From assembly GCF_023283485.1 (NCBI RefSeq), contig NZ_JAKILU010000003.1:1-64000 (forward strand): 64,000 bases of DNA. The letters are read 5' to 3'. Positions 17,204 through 26,916 of this stretch are shown one piece after another; position 1 is the first letter of the stretch; the number at the start of each line of letters is the position of its first letter. The notes below the pieces were generated by a model. That model did not search any database, had not been told where the DNA came from, and saw nothing but the letters and a program-made list of their open reading frames with translations. Source of the stretch: Shewanella glacialipiscicola (GTDB taxonomy: Bacteria; Pseudomonadota; Gammaproteobacteria; Enterobacterales; Shewanellaceae). Both the position numbers and the translations under genes were made by a program.

Positions 17204-17608
17204 ATGGCGATCAATTTTGATAATGCACTCGGTGTGCATCAATATACTCTTGGTATTAGAGCTCAACGAGCCGAAGTGTTGTCGAGTAATATCGCTAATG
17301 CTGATACGCCACATTATAAAGCCCGCGACGTCGATTTTTCAGCGGCGATGCAATCCGCACGTGGTCAACAGCAGCAGCGTCGTAGTCTTGATATGCAAGA
17401 ATCTGACAAACATTTTGGACTGGCAGAATTGACCGGTCAACATGTTAAGTTCCGCATACCAAATCAACCTGATACTGGCGATGGTAATACTGTTGATATC
17501 CAGCAAGAACAATCAGCATTTATGCAAAATGCACTTGAATATCAAATGTCTCTAGGTTTTTTAGATAGTAAATTCAGTGGCATGAAGAAAGCGTTGCGAG
17601 GGGATTAA
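17204..17608 (+). CDS. flgB: Flagellar proximal rod protein FlgB
   Basis: A 134-residue rod subunit, the first of the rod/hook operon. It starts at ATG 17204 with a near-perfect AAGGAGG 7-8 nt upstream; the frame is open further but that part overlaps the promoter. The N-terminal rod motif [19 protein letters not shown] is diagnostic, and the C-terminal heptad helix ([20 protein letters not shown]) completes the axial fold. It is exported by the type III apparatus without a cleaved signal. flgC follows after 2 nt. Confidence 0.96.
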   Translation: MAINFDNALGVHQYTLGIRAQRAEVLSSNIANADTPHYKARDVDFSAAMQSARGQQQQRRSLDMQESDKHFGLAELTGQHVKFRIPNQPDTGDGNTVDIQQEQSAFMQNALEYQMSLGFLDSKFSGMKKALRGD

Positions 17609-17610
17609 TC

Positions 17611-18027
17611 ATGAGTTTATTTAGCATTTTTGATGTTGCTGGCTCGGGAATGTCGGCCCAATCGGTGAGGTTAAATACTACCGCGAGTAACATCGCTAAC
17701 GCTGATTCAGTCTCTAGTAGCATAGATAAGACTTATCGTGCTCGTCATCCTATTTTTGAAGCTGAAATGGCTAAGGCTAAAAGCCAGCAACAAACCACTC
17801 AAGGCGTTGCTGTGAAAGGTATTGTTGAGAGTGATAAACCACTGCTTAAAGAATATTCGCCCGATCATCCGATGGCGGATGCGGACGGTTTTATTTATAA
17901 ACCCAATGTTAATGTCATGGAAGAAATGGCAGATATGATTTCTGCTTCGCGCTCATACCAAATGAACGTTCAGGTCTCTGAAGCAGCTAAGTCTATGCTG
18001 CAACAAACACTTGGGATGGGTAAATAA
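17611..18027 (+). CDS. flgC: Flagellar proximal rod protein FlgC
   Basis: A 138-residue rod subunit with the axial-family N-terminus (FDVAGSGMSAQSVRLNTTAS followed by NIANADSVSS) and C-terminal helix (NVNVMEEMADMISASRSYQM). Length and order after flgB are standard. It is co-transcribed with flgB and flgD from the sigma-54 promoter at 17154. Confidence 0.97.
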   Translation: MSLFSIFDVAGSGMSAQSVRLNTTASNIANADSVSSSIDKTYRARHPIFEAEMAKAKSQQQTTQGVAVKGIVESDKPLLKEYSPDHPMADADGFIYKPNVNVMEEMADMISASRSYQMNVQVSEAAKSMLQQTLGMGK

Positions 18028-18051
18028 CATGCGTAATGTAGGAGGTCAGTT

Positions 18052-18786
18052 GTGAGCCTCATTAATCAAATAAATCAAGCGGCAGTGCCGTCATCTCAGA
18101 ATACCAGTTCTACAGGGAATCCGTTTCTCGATGGTATACGCTTGCCAAAAGATTCGATAGTGCCTGAGGCCAAAGGTCAGAACTTAACGCAAGAGGATTT
18201 TTTCTCTTTATTAAGTCAACAGCTGTCGATGCAAGATCCTTTTAAGCCTGTTGATAATGATCAAATGATTGCGCAAATGGCTTCATTCTCTACGGTTGAT
18301 GGGATCTCTAATCTTAATAAAGAAATCGTCAATTTAAATAGTGTAATGACATCGAGCCAAGCGCTGCAGGCATCAGGACTTGTTGGCCGCAAGGTATTAA
18401 TCCCAACAGATACGGGCAATATCTCTGCTGAAAGTCCTACGATAAAAGGCGTGATCAGTACTCCGAGTAAAATACCTGAGTTGACGGTGCGCGTTGAAGA
18501 TGAAAAAGGCCAAGTAATTACGACTTTTAAAGTCGATGGTAGCGAAGGTGGTAACGTCGATGTCACTTGGGATGGTTTAGATAAAAACGGCCAGCCGGTT
18601 GCTGCGGGTAACTACTCTATTAAAGCCAGCGGTTTAGTTGATGGAAAGGCTCAAGAATTACCTGTGTCGACCTACGCCCATGTAAGCAGCGTGTCTTTAG
18701 GCACGGCAAGCACCGGGGCAATTCTCAATTTGAGAGGCGGAATGGGTATTAAGTTAACCGACGTATTAGCGGTATCTGAAACTTAA
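18052..18786 (+). CDS. flgD: Flagellar hook-capping (scaffold) protein FlgD
   Basis: A 244-residue protein that caps the growing hook. It starts at GTG 18052, with GGAGG closely upstream. The N-terminal part has the family motif LTQEDFFSLLSQQLSMQDPF and the QMIAQMASFSTVDGI segment; the C-terminal part holds FLIG/Tudor-like beta domains (VTWDGLDKNGQPVAAGNYSI). It is part of the flgBCDE run. The 89 nt before flgE contain only a small GGACG/CGTCC hairpin. Confidence 0.95.
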   Translation: MSLINQINQAAVPSSQNTSSTGNPFLDGIRLPKDSIVPEAKGQNLTQEDFFSLLSQQLSMQDPFKPVDNDQMIAQMASFSTVDGISNLNKEIVNLNSVMTSSQALQASGLVGRKVLIPTDTGNISAESPTIKGVISTPSKIPELTVRVEDEKGQVITTFKVDGSEGGNVDVTWDGLDKNGQPVAAGNYSIKASGLVDGKAQELPVSTYAHVSSVSLGTASTGAILNLRGGMGIKLTDVLAVSET

Positions 18787-18875
18787 GTTCGCATAAAAGT
18801 AAGTTTGAGTGATCGCAGGATCCGAATTGGACGTTAATCGTCCGCAATTGAATTGAGTCAAATGTAGAGGTATTT

Positions 18876-20258
18876 ATGTCGTTTAACATTGCATTGAGTG
18901 GCATTGCCGCCGCACAAAAAGATTTAAACACTACCGCAAATAACATTGCTAATGCGAACACTATAGGCTTTAAAGAATCTCGTGCTGAATTTGCGGACGT
19001 TTACGCTAATTCTATCTTCTCAAATGCAAAAACGGCAGTTGGGGGAGGGGTTGCGACGAGTCAGGTGGCTCAGCAATTTCATCAAGGTAGTTTACAGCTA
19101 ACCAATAACTCCCTCGATATGGCGATTAAAGGTGGTGGTTTTTTTGTCACATCCTCTGATTTGGGCACCTCTGACCATGCATTCACCCGTGCGGGAGCAT
19201 TCAAAGTTGATTCCAATAATTACATGGTGGATTCAGCTGGTAACTATTTGCAAACGTTTCCAGTAGACAAAGATGGAAACTCTACATCAGTGAGTTTAAC
19301 GACGGCTAAGCCAGTACAAATTCCTGACACTGCGGGTAGCCCAGTAAAAACGGAAAATGTCACTCTGCAAATGAACTTGGATGCTAAGGCTGCTGCGCTC
19401 GATCCCGCTGCATTTGACCCAGCAGATCCAAAAACCTATAACAATGTCACTTCAATGACTATTTATGACTCCCTTGGCGAGTCACATATCATGACGACCT
19501 ATTTTGTGAAGCCTAAAGACGGTGCATATAACGGCGAGAATAATTGGGTCGCTTATTATGCTGTTGATAATAAGCCTGTTAATTTGAGTGGCCCAGCAGG
19601 GAAATACGATGTAGATGCCGATGGTGATGGTTCTCCAGATGTACCACTTGTCTCTGGCGGTGGTGGTGTTTCAGCGCAAACAGCAGCTGGTTGGACTGGC
19701 GCCGTTTTGAAGTTCAATTCAGTGGGAGCATATATCGAAAGTAATCCTACCGTGATTGCTACTGAACCGCTGGGTAATATGGGGGCTAATGTAATCGGCC
19801 CTGGAGCTGACGGTACTCAATCTTTAACAGTCAAGTTTAATGCCCCTACACAATATGCGGATCCTTTCTCTGCTACAGAGTTGAAGCAAGATGGAACGAC
19901 AGTTGGGCGTTTAACTAACGTTGAAATTGGCACCGATGGTCTTATCACAGCTAGCTATAGTAATGGCTCGACGGTCAACCTGGCTCGGGTGGCATTAGTT
20001 CGTTTTGCTAATGAGCAAGGGCTAACGCAAGTCGGTAATACTTCGTGGAAAGCCAGTTTAGCCTCCGGCCCTGCATTAGCGGGTGAGGCAAATAGTGGTA
20101 CGTTTGGTGGTATTAGCTCCTCAGCGTTAGAACAATCAAATATTGATTTAACGACTGAGCTAGTTGATTTGATTTCGGCGCAGCGTAACTTCCAAGCGAA
20201 CTCTCGTACTCTTGAGGTGAACAACACTCTGCAACAAACCATTTTACAAATCCGCTAA
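18876..20258 (+). CDS. flgE: Flagellar hook protein FlgE
   Basis: The 460-residue hook subunit. The N-terminal axial motif (ALSGIAAAQKDLNTTANNIA) and C-terminal helix (LTTELVDLISAQRNFQANSR) form the coiled-coil core. The middle (about 160-330) is the variable, Ala/Gly/Asp-rich surface part. Start supported by GAGGT upstream. It ends the flgBCDE run, after which a hairpin and a new sigma-54 promoter occur before flgF. Confidence 0.97.
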   Translation: MSFNIALSGIAAAQKDLNTTANNIANANTIGFKESRAEFADVYANSIFSNAKTAVGGGVATSQVAQQFHQGSLQLTNNSLDMAIKGGGFFVTSSDLGTSDHAFTRAGAFKVDSNNYMVDSAGNYLQTFPVDKDGNSTSVSLTTAKPVQIPDTAGSPVKTENVTLQMNLDAKAAALDPAAFDPADPKTYNNVTSMTIYDSLGESHIMTTYFVKPKDGAYNGENNWVAYYAVDNKPVNLSGPAGKYDVDADGDGSPDVPLVSGGGGVSAQTAAGWTGAVLKFNSVGAYIESNPTVIATEPLGNMGANVIGPGADGTQSLTVKFNAPTQYADPFSATELKQDGTTVGRLTNVEIGTDGLITASYSNGSTVNLARVALVRFANEQGLTQVGNTSWKASLASGPALAGEANSGTFGGISSSALEQSNIDLTTELVDLISAQRNFQANSRTLEVNNTLQQTILQIR

Positions 20259-20274
20259 TTATTATATTGCTCAA

Positions 20275-20304
20275 CTAAGTGTTGCCGCCTATGGCAACAC
20301 TTAG
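20275..20304 (+). terminator. Strong hairpin between flgE and flgF
   Basis: A perfect 12-bp stem (CTAAGTGTTGCC / GGCAACACTTAG) with a 6-nt loop lies 17 nt past flgE. The following sequence (CCTTTCTATAAT) is only mildly T-rich, so termination may be partial; it may also stabilise the abundant hook mRNA. Confidence 0.65.
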
Positions 20305-20377
20305 CCTTTCTATAATGCTCCAACCATTCTCTTTATATATTTCTTATTTTTATCAGCAGATTAAACGTTATATTTTG

Positions 20378-20394
20378 TTGGCATGATGCTTGCT
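20378..20394 (+). promoter_or_regulatory. Sigma-54 promoter for flgFGHIJ and downstream
   Basis: TTGGCAT-GATGC-TTGCT with exact GG-N10-GC spacing lies 39 nt before flgF. It probably serves flgFGHIJ and by read-through flgKL. Confidence 0.88.
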
Positions 20395-20432
20395 TTGCTA
20401 TTGTCATGTAGAAAATTTGACGGGGTCGTCTT

Positions 20433-21176
20433 GTGGACAAATTCCTTTATATCGCGATGAGCGGCGCTAAGCAAAATATGAACGAGCTGGCGTTGCGTGC
20501 GAACAACTTAGCCAATGCGAATACCGAGGGTTTTAAATCCGATATGGCACAAGCCAGATCGATGCAAGCCTTTGGTGAAGGGTTGCCTACAAGGGTATTT
20601 GCTATGACAGAGTCTCCGTCAGCAAATTTTAAGTCTGGTCCAATAAAAACTACTGGACGGGATCTTGACGTTGCGATCAAAGGTGATGGTTGGTTTGCCG
20701 TACAGACAAAAGACGGCACAGAAGCTTATACCCGTGCAGGTAGCTTAAGTTTTGATTCTACCGGTTTGCTACATAATGACAGAGGTAATCCTGTGATGGG
20801 TGATGCGGGTCCTATCGTATTACCACTTCCTATCGAAAAGGTTTCTATTTCTCAAGACGGGATAATTTCAGTGCGTCCCCAAGGTGCAACTGCCGAAGTA
20901 GTTGAGGAAGTGGGTAGATTGAAATTGGTTAATCCAGGTAATGCCCAAATGATGCGCGGTGAAGATGGGTTATTTCGGCTTATATCAGGTAATGATGCCC
21001 CAGCCGACCCAAGTGTTGGCCTTGAAAGTGGCGCAGTGGAAGGTAGTAACGTTAATCCTGTCGATGAAATGGTGTCGTTAATTAGCCTACAGCGTCAGTT
21101 TGAATTACAAGTCAAGATGATGAAAACCGCGGAAGAAAACGATCGCGCTTCATCTTCATTAATGCGTATTAGTTAG
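20433..21176 (+). CDS. flgF: Flagellar proximal rod protein FlgF
   Basis: A 247-residue rod protein. It starts at GTG 20433. The axial motif is ELALRANNLANANTEGFKSD; the D1 core includes DLDVAIKGDGWFAVQTKDGT, shared with FlgG and FlgE; the C-terminal helix is VDEMVSLISLQRQFELQVKM. It is the first gene after an internal sigma-54 promoter. flgG follows after 10 nt. Confidence 0.96.
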   Translation: MDKFLYIAMSGAKQNMNELALRANNLANANTEGFKSDMAQARSMQAFGEGLPTRVFAMTESPSANFKSGPIKTTGRDLDVAIKGDGWFAVQTKDGTEAYTRAGSLSFDSTGLLHNDRGNPVMGDAGPIVLPLPIEKVSISQDGIISVRPQGATAEVVEEVGRLKLVNPGNAQMMRGEDGLFRLISGNDAPADPSVGLESGAVEGSNVNPVDEMVSLISLQRQFELQVKMMKTAEENDRASSSLMRIS

Positions 21177-21186
21177 GAGATAGACT

Positions 21187-21975
21187 ATGCATCCGGCGTT
21201 ATGGATTAGTAAAACTGGCTTAGACGCACAGCAAACTGATATTTCGGTGATCTCAAACAACGTGGCCAACGCCAGTACTGTGGGTTACAAGAAAAGTCGC
21301 GCAGTATTTGAAGATTTACTCTACCAAACCGTTAACCAAGCTGGCGGTGTTAGCGCTTCTAACACTAAATTGCCCAATGGTTTAAACATAGGCGCCGGTA
21401 CTAAAGTTGTCGCCACGCAAAAAATGTTTACGCAAGGCAACATGCTAACAACGGATAACTCTTTAGATTTAATGATTGAAGGTCCGGGTTTTTTTGAAAT
21501 TCAATTACCCGATGGCACTGCTGCCTATACCAGAAATGGTCAGTTTACCTTAGATGATACAGGCCAAATTGTGACGCCAGGTTCTGGCTATGTGCTGCAG
21601 CCGTCGATAACAGTGCCAGATAATGCGACCAGCATAACAGTCTCTGCTGAAGGTGAGGTGTCTGTGAAAATACCAGGAACCGCTGAAAACCAAGTCGTTG
21701 GCCAGTTGACCATGACGGATTTTATTAATCCATCAGGTTTGGATCCGATGGGACAAAACTTATATACGGAAACGGGCGCGAGCGGTACACCCATCCAAGG
21801 GACTGCTTCATTAGATGGCATGGGAGCAATCCGTCAAGGTGCTTTAGAAACCTCTAACGTGAACGTGACCGAAGAGCTAGTTAACCTTATCGAAAGTCAG
21901 CGTATTTATGAGATGAACTCCAAAGTGATTTCAGCAGTAGATCAGATGCTGTCTTATGTGACACAGAATTTATAG
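21187..21975 (+). CDS. flgG: Flagellar distal rod protein FlgG
   Basis: A 262-residue distal rod protein, the normal length. It begins [20 protein letters not shown], then [20 protein letters not shown], and ends with [20 protein letters not shown]. It has a good AGGAGAT ribosome site. FlgG forms the part of the rod that passes through the P and L rings encoded by the next genes. Confidence 0.98.
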   Translation: MHPALWISKTGLDAQQTDISVISNNVANASTVGYKKSRAVFEDLLYQTVNQAGGVSASNTKLPNGLNIGAGTKVVATQKMFTQGNMLTTDNSLDLMIEGPGFFEIQLPDGTAAYTRNGQFTLDDTGQIVTPGSGYVLQPSITVPDNATSITVSAEGEVSVKIPGTAENQVVGQLTMTDFINPSGLDPMGQNLYTETGASGTPIQGTASLDGMGAIRQGALETSNVNVTEELVNLIESQRIYEMNSKVISAVDQMLSYVTQNL

Positions 21976-21986
21976 AGGCAAATATC

Positions 21987-22661
21987 ATGGCTAGATATCT
22001 TGTGTTGGCCGTCGCGCTATTACTTGCAGCCTGTAGCTCGACGCAAAAGAAACCCCTTGCGGATGATCCATTTTATGCTCCTGTTTATCCTGAGGCGCCG
22101 CCGACTAAAGTGGCGGCTACGGGGTCAATTTATCAAGAAAGTCAATCTTCTAGCTTATATTCGGATATTCGAGCCCACAAAGTTGGTGATATTATCACTA
22201 TTGTGTTGAAGGAATCGACGCAAGCGAAAAAAAGTGCCGGTAATCAGATTAAAAAAGGCTCCGACCTGAGCATAGACCCGCTCTTTGCCGGTGGCAGTAA
22301 TGTTTCTGTTGGTGGAATACCTATCGACCTGCGTTACAAAGATAGTATGAACACAAAACGTGAATCAGATGCAGATCAAAGTAACAGTTTAGATGGCAGT
22401 ATCTCGGCCAACGTCATGCAAGTGTTAAACAATGGCAGTTTAGTGATCCGAGGTGAGAAATGGATCTCAATTAATAATGGTGATGAGTTTATTCGTGTCA
22501 CGGGTCTCGTTCGCTCGCAAGATATTAATACCGATAACACAATCGATTCAACGCGAATGGCCAACGCCCGTATTCAATACAGTGGCACAGGCACTTTCGC
22601 AGATGCTCAACAAGTGGGCTGGCTAAGCCAGTTCTTTATGAGCGGCTGGTGGCCCTTCTAA
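21987..22661 (+). CDS. flgH: Flagellar L-ring lipoprotein FlgH
   Basis: A 224-residue outer-membrane lipoprotein (lipobox LAAC, Cys16) that forms the L-ring bushing. Family segments include [40 protein letters not shown] and [20 protein letters not shown]. It follows flgG by 11 nt. Confidence 0.97.
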   Translation: MARYLVLAVALLLAACSSTQKKPLADDPFYAPVYPEAPPTKVAATGSIYQESQSSSLYSDIRAHKVGDIITIVLKESTQAKKSAGNQIKKGSDLSIDPLFAGGSNVSVGGIPIDLRYKDSMNTKRESDADQSNSLDGSISANVMQVLNNGSLVIRGEKWISINNGDEFIRVTGLVRSQDINTDNTIDSTRMANARIQYSGTGTFADAQQVGWLSQFFMSGWWPF

Positions 22662-22672
22662 GGATTCTTATC

Positions 22673-23770
22673 ATGAAATATAAACGCGTTTTAGCGGTTG
22701 CCATGCTAGTGCTTTCTTTACCTAGTCCTAGTCAGGCTGAGCGAATTAAAGATATTGCCAATGTACAGGGCGTACGTAGTAACCAATTGATTGGTTATGG
22801 TTTAGTGGTTGGTTTACCGGGAACGGGTGAGAAAACCAGTTATACCGAACAAACCTTTATGACCATGCTAAAAAACTTTGGCATTAATCTGCCTGACAAC
22901 GTTAAACCGAAAATCAAAAACGTTGCTGTTGTTGCTGTACATGCCGATATGCCTGCCTTTATCAAACCGGGTCAAGATCTTGACGTTACGGTATCGAGTT
23001 TAGGCGAAGCTAAAAGTTTACGCGGTGGCACCTTATTGCAAACCTTTTTAAAAGGGGTTGACGGTAATGTGTATGCCATAGCCCAAGGTAGCTTAGTGGT
23101 CAGTGGCTTTAGTGCCGATGGTTTAGATGGTTCAAAGGTGATCCAAAACACGCCTACAGTGGGTCGTATACCCAATGGTGCCATTGTAGAACGCAGTGTG
23201 ACCAGTCCATTTGCGTCTGGCGATTATTTGACGTTTAACCTCCGTCGCTCTGACTTTTCTACTGCGCAACGAATGGCTGATGCGATTAATGATTTACTTG
23301 GCCCTGATATGGCTCGCCCTTTAGATGCGACATCAGTGCAGGTCAACGCGCCGCGTGATGTATCGCAGCGAGTTTCATTTTTAGCGACGCTAGAAAATCT
23401 TGACGTTATCCCCGCAGAGGAATCTGCCAAAGTGATCGTTAACTCACGTACCGGCACCATTGTTGTGGGACAAAACGTACGTTTACTGCCTGCTGCAGTA
23501 ACTCATGGCGGTATGACAGTCACTATTGCTGAAGCCACGCAAGTTTCACAGCCAAATGCTTTAGCAAATGGTCAAACAACCGTCACCAGTAATAGTACGA
23601 TTACGGCAACAGAAAGTGACCGCCGCATGTTTATGTTTAACCCTGGAACCACGCTAGATGAGCTGGTTAGAGCGGTAAACTTAGTCGGTGCAGCTCCCTC
23701 AGATGTGTTAGCAATATTAGAAGCGTTAAAAGTGGCAGGAGCTTTGCATGGTGAGCTTATCATCATCTAA
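22673..23770 (+). CDS. flgI: Flagellar P-ring protein FlgI
   Basis: A 365-residue periplasmic protein forming the P-ring in the peptidoglycan layer. ATG 22673 is chosen: it gives a clean signal peptide ([19 protein letters not shown], cleavage before ERIKD) and has AAGGA at good spacing. The frame is open upstream into flgH, but an earlier start would spoil the signal. Motifs: [39 protein letters not shown] and the C-terminal [10 protein letters not shown]. FlgA is its likely chaperone. Confidence 0.97.
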   Translation: MKYKRVLAVAMLVLSLPSPSQAERIKDIANVQGVRSNQLIGYGLVVGLPGTGEKTSYTEQTFMTMLKNFGINLPDNVKPKIKNVAVVAVHADMPAFIKPGQDLDVTVSSLGEAKSLRGGTLLQTFLKGVDGNVYAIAQGSLVVSGFSADGLDGSKVIQNTPTVGRIPNGAIVERSVTSPFASGDYLTFNLRRSDFSTAQRMADAINDLLGPDMARPLDATSVQVNAPRDVSQRVSFLATLENLDVIPAEESAKVIVNSRTGTIVVGQNVRLLPAAVTHGGMTVTIAEATQVSQPNALANGQTTVTSNSTITATESDRRMFMFNPGTTLDELVRAVNLVGAAPSDVLAILEALKVAGALHGELIII

Positions 23771-23787
23771 TTTCTGTCGGGAAAATC

Positions 23788-24939
23788 ATGGAAAAGCTTT
23801 CAAGTTCATCACATTTTCTTGACTTGGGCGGGTTAGACTCTCTACGCGCCCAAGCGCAGAAAGATGAAAAGGGCACCTTAAAAAAAGTTGCCCAACAATT
23901 TGAAGGTATTTTCGTGCAAATGCTGATGAAAAGTATGCGCGATGCCAACGCCGTTTTTAAGTCCGATAGTCCTTTAAATAGCCAATACACACAGTTTTAC
24001 GAGCAGATGCGCGATCAGCAGTTGTCGGTCGATTTATCTGACAAAGGTGTTTTGGGTCTTGCCGATATGATGGTGCAGCAACTCTCCCCTGAAACCAGTA
24101 ATTTTACGCCAGCCTCGGTATTACGCGACGATGGTGGCATGAAAATGCTCCATGATGCGAAAGCGCTTAATTTACCAGTGCAAAGCACTACAGCTCCCAC
24201 ACTCAATATTGAACCCACGTCAGTGGCTAATGATGGCGTGCCTGCTGCTATCGCGCGTCCTGTATTTGAACCTGATAGAACCGTCGATGCTAATTCATCA
24301 ATGGATATTGATACTCCTCATCGGTTATTGGCCATCGATACGCCAAAGCCAAATTGGAGCGAGCAGGCACTTTCTGTCGTAGAACCTGTGATTAGTGGCC
24401 AAGTGTTGCCGACCACAGCGTTTAGAGAAACTCAAAAAATTGTCAGGTTTAGCAGTCGAGAAGAGTTTTTAGCAACTTTATATCCCCACGCTGAAAAAGC
24501 CGCCAAAGCATTAGGCACTCAGCCAGAAGTATTGTTAGCCCAATCGGCACTCGAAACCGGTTGGGGGCAAAAAATTGTTCGCGGTAATAACGGCGCGCCA
24601 AGTCATAACCTCTTTAACATTAAAGCTGATCGCCGCTGGCTAGGCGATAAAGCTAACGTTAAGACCTTAGAGTTTGAACACGGTGTAGCTGTTCAGCAAA
24701 AAGCGGATTTTCGGGTTTACAGTGATTTTGAACATAGCTTTAACGATTTTGTGTCGTTCATTGCTGAAGGCGAACGTTATCAAGGCGCGAAGAAAGTTGC
24801 CGCATCCCCAACCCAATTTATTCGTGCTCTGCAAGATGCGGGTTATGCAACAGATCCTAAATATGCAGAAAAAGTCATTAAAGTGATGCAGTCCATCAGC
24901 GAAGAGCTGAAATCAATTTTGCCAGGAGAAGACAAATGA
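23788..24939 (+). CDS. flgJ: Peptidoglycan hydrolase / rod cap FlgJ
   Basis: A 383-residue bifunctional protein. The N-terminal rod-binding domain (about 25-110) has AQQFEGIFVQMLMKSMRDAN. A Pro/Ser/Thr-rich linker (about 130-210) joins it to a C-terminal glucosaminidase-type domain (about 225-380) with AQSALETGWGQKIVRGN, where Glu256 is the likely catalytic acid, and HNLFNIKADRRW. It caps the growing rod and opens the cell wall for it. The linker is the least conserved-looking part. Confidence 0.96.
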   Translation: MEKLSSSSHFLDLGGLDSLRAQAQKDEKGTLKKVAQQFEGIFVQMLMKSMRDANAVFKSDSPLNSQYTQFYEQMRDQQLSVDLSDKGVLGLADMMVQQLSPETSNFTPASVLRDDGGMKMLHDAKALNLPVQSTTAPTLNIEPTSVANDGVPAAIARPVFEPDRTVDANSSMDIDTPHRLLAIDTPKPNWSEQALSVVEPVISGQVLPTTAFRETQKIVRFSSREEFLATLYPHAEKAAKALGTQPEVLLAQSALETGWGQKIVRGNNGAPSHNLFNIKADRRWLGDKANVKTLEFEHGVAVQQKADFRVYSDFEHSFNDFVSFIAEGERYQGAKKVAASPTQFIRALQDAGYATDPKYAEKVIKVMQSISEELKSILPGEDK

Positions 24940-24979
24940 TGAAGCTTACAACCCTGTTTGTTCATAGGAGTGTCAACTA

Positions 24980-26905
24980 ATGGCGATTGATTTACTTAAT
25001 ATTGCGCGAACTGGTGTGCTTGCCTCTCAGTCACAACTTGGCGTTACCAGTAATAACATTGCCAACGCCAATACTGCCGGTTATCACAGACAGGTGGCAA
25101 CTCAGTCGACGTTAGAGTCGCAGCGTTTGGGTGGCAGTTTTTATGGCACAGGTACTTACGTTAATGACGTTAAACGTATTTACAATGACTACGCCGCCCG
25201 TGAGTTACGCATTGGTCAAACCACCTTAAGCGCTGCAGAAGCCAGCTATGGCAAATTAAGTGAGCTAGATCAGCTATTTTCACAGATTGGTAAAATTGTG
25301 CCGCAAAGCTTAAATGATTTGTTTGCCGGGCTAAATAGCATTGCTGATTTGCCTGCTGATATAGGCATTCGTAATTCGACCTTAACTAATGCAAAACAGG
25401 TCGCCAGTAGCCTTAATCAAATGCAATCACATTTAAATAGCCAACTTAATCAGACTAACGATCAAATTGTTGGTATGACTCAGCGCATTAACGAGATAGG
25501 TACTGAACTGGCGAACTTAAACCTAGAGTTAATGAAATCGCCCAATCAAGATGCACAACTGCTTGATAAACAAGATGCACTGGTCCAAGAGTTAAGCCAG
25601 TATGCCCAAGTCAACGTGATCCCATTAGAAAATGGCGCAAAGAGTGTCATGCTCGGTGGCTCGGTGATGTTGGTATCCGGTGAAGTTGCTATGAAGATGG
25701 GAACTAAAGCCGGTGACCCATTTCCAAATGAGCGCCAACTTACGTCAAGCATTGGTTCACTGAGTGTCACTGTTGATCCGAGTAAACTGGGTGGGCAGCT
25801 TGGCGCCATATTTGATTATCGTGATCAAACGTTAATTCCTGCCAGTCACGAACTCGACCAATTAGCCCTAGGTATCGCAGATAACTTTAATAAAATGCAA
25901 GCGCAAGGCATCGACCTTAATGGGCAAGTAGGATCTAATATCTTTAAAGATATCAACGATCCAATGATGTCTTTAGGGCGTGTAGCGGGTTTATCGGGTA
26001 ATACGGGCACTGCAACCTTAGGTGTCACTATTGATGATACGAGTCTATTGACCGGCGGCGCCTATGAATTGTCATTTACCGCACCAGCAAGCTACAAATT
26101 AATTGATACACAAACGGGCAACACTACACTACTGACCTTGTCTGGCTCAACCTTATCTGGCGGTTCTGGATTTTCAATTGATATTAAAGCGGGCGCTATG
26201 GCGTCAGGGGATCGTTTTGCCATCCGTCCTACCGCGGGGGCATCAAACGGCATTGAAGTGGTAATGAAAGATCCTAAAGGCATTGCCGCTGCATCGCCAA
26301 AAATAACCGCAGATGCTGCTAACTCGGGTAATACCCAAGTTAAGCTGACTCAAATTAATAATCGCAGTGCCGCAAACTTCCCTGTAACGGGCAGTGAATT
26401 AACCATCAAGCTTGATACCACTGCGGTACCACCCACCTATGAAGCATTTGATAGTGCAGGTGCATCACTAGGTGCTGCTGCACCTTATACCCCGCCAAGT
26501 ATCAGCGCTTTTGGCTTTACCTTTGAAGTTGACAGCAAAGCCGCGGCCGGCAATGACAGATTTACCTTCGATTTATCCTTCGCCGAGGGTGATAACTCTA
26601 ATGCCGTCGCTATGGCTAAGTTGAGCGAAACTAAGCTGATGAATGGAGGGAAATCGACCTTAGCGGACGTGTTTGAGAAAACTAAGCTCGATATCGGCAG
26701 TAAAACGAAAGCAGCCGAAGTGCGAGTAGGCTCGGCAGAGGCGGTATATCAACAAGCGTATGCGCGAGTAGAGAGTGAGTCCGGCGTTAACTTAGATGAA
26801 GAAGCGGCAAATTTAATGCGTTTTCAGCAGGCTTATCAGGCATCAGCGCGGATCATGACCACAGCGCAACAAATTTTTGACACACTAATAACCTCAGTGC
26901 GTTAG
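24980..26905 (+). CDS. flgK: Hook-filament junction protein FlgK (HAP1)
   Basis: A 641-residue hook-associated protein, longer than the enterobacterial one (about 550). The N-terminal axial motif is GVTSNNIANANTAGYHRQVA and the C-terminal helix is EEAANLMRFQQAYQASARIM. The extra length lies in the middle (about 340-560), an Ala/Gly/Thr-rich surface region. It is preceded by TAGGAG. It follows flgJ after 40 nt without a clear own promoter, so it is probably read from the flgF promoter. FlgN is the expected chaperone. Confidence 0.96.
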   Translation: MAIDLLNIARTGVLASQSQLGVTSNNIANANTAGYHRQVATQSTLESQRLGGSFYGTGTYVNDVKRIYNDYAARELRIGQTTLSAAEASYGKLSELDQLFSQIGKIVPQSLNDLFAGLNSIADLPADIGIRNSTLTNAKQVASSLNQMQSHLNSQLNQTNDQIVGMTQRINEIGTELANLNLELMKSPNQDAQLLDKQDALVQELSQYAQVNVIPLENGAKSVMLGGSVMLVSGEVAMKMGTKAGDPFPNERQLTSSIGSLSVTVDPSKLGGQLGAIFDYRDQTLIPASHELDQLALGIADNFNKMQAQGIDLNGQVGSNIFKDINDPMMSLGRVAGLSGNTGTATLGVTIDDTSLLTGGAYELSFTAPASYKLIDTQTGNTTLLTLSGSTLSGGSGFSIDIKAGAMASGDRFAIRPTAGASNGIEVVMKDPKGIAAASPKITADAANSGNTQVKLTQINNRSAANFPVTGSELTIKLDTTAVPPTYEAFDSAGASLGAAAPYTPPSISAFGFTFEVDSKAAAGNDRFTFDLSFAEGDNSNAVAMAKLSETKLMNGGKSTLADVFEKTKLDIGSKTKAAEVRVGSAEAVYQQAYARVESESGVNLDEEAANLMRFQQAYQASARIMTTAQQIFDTLITSVR

Positions 26906-26916
26906 GAGAATTAACC

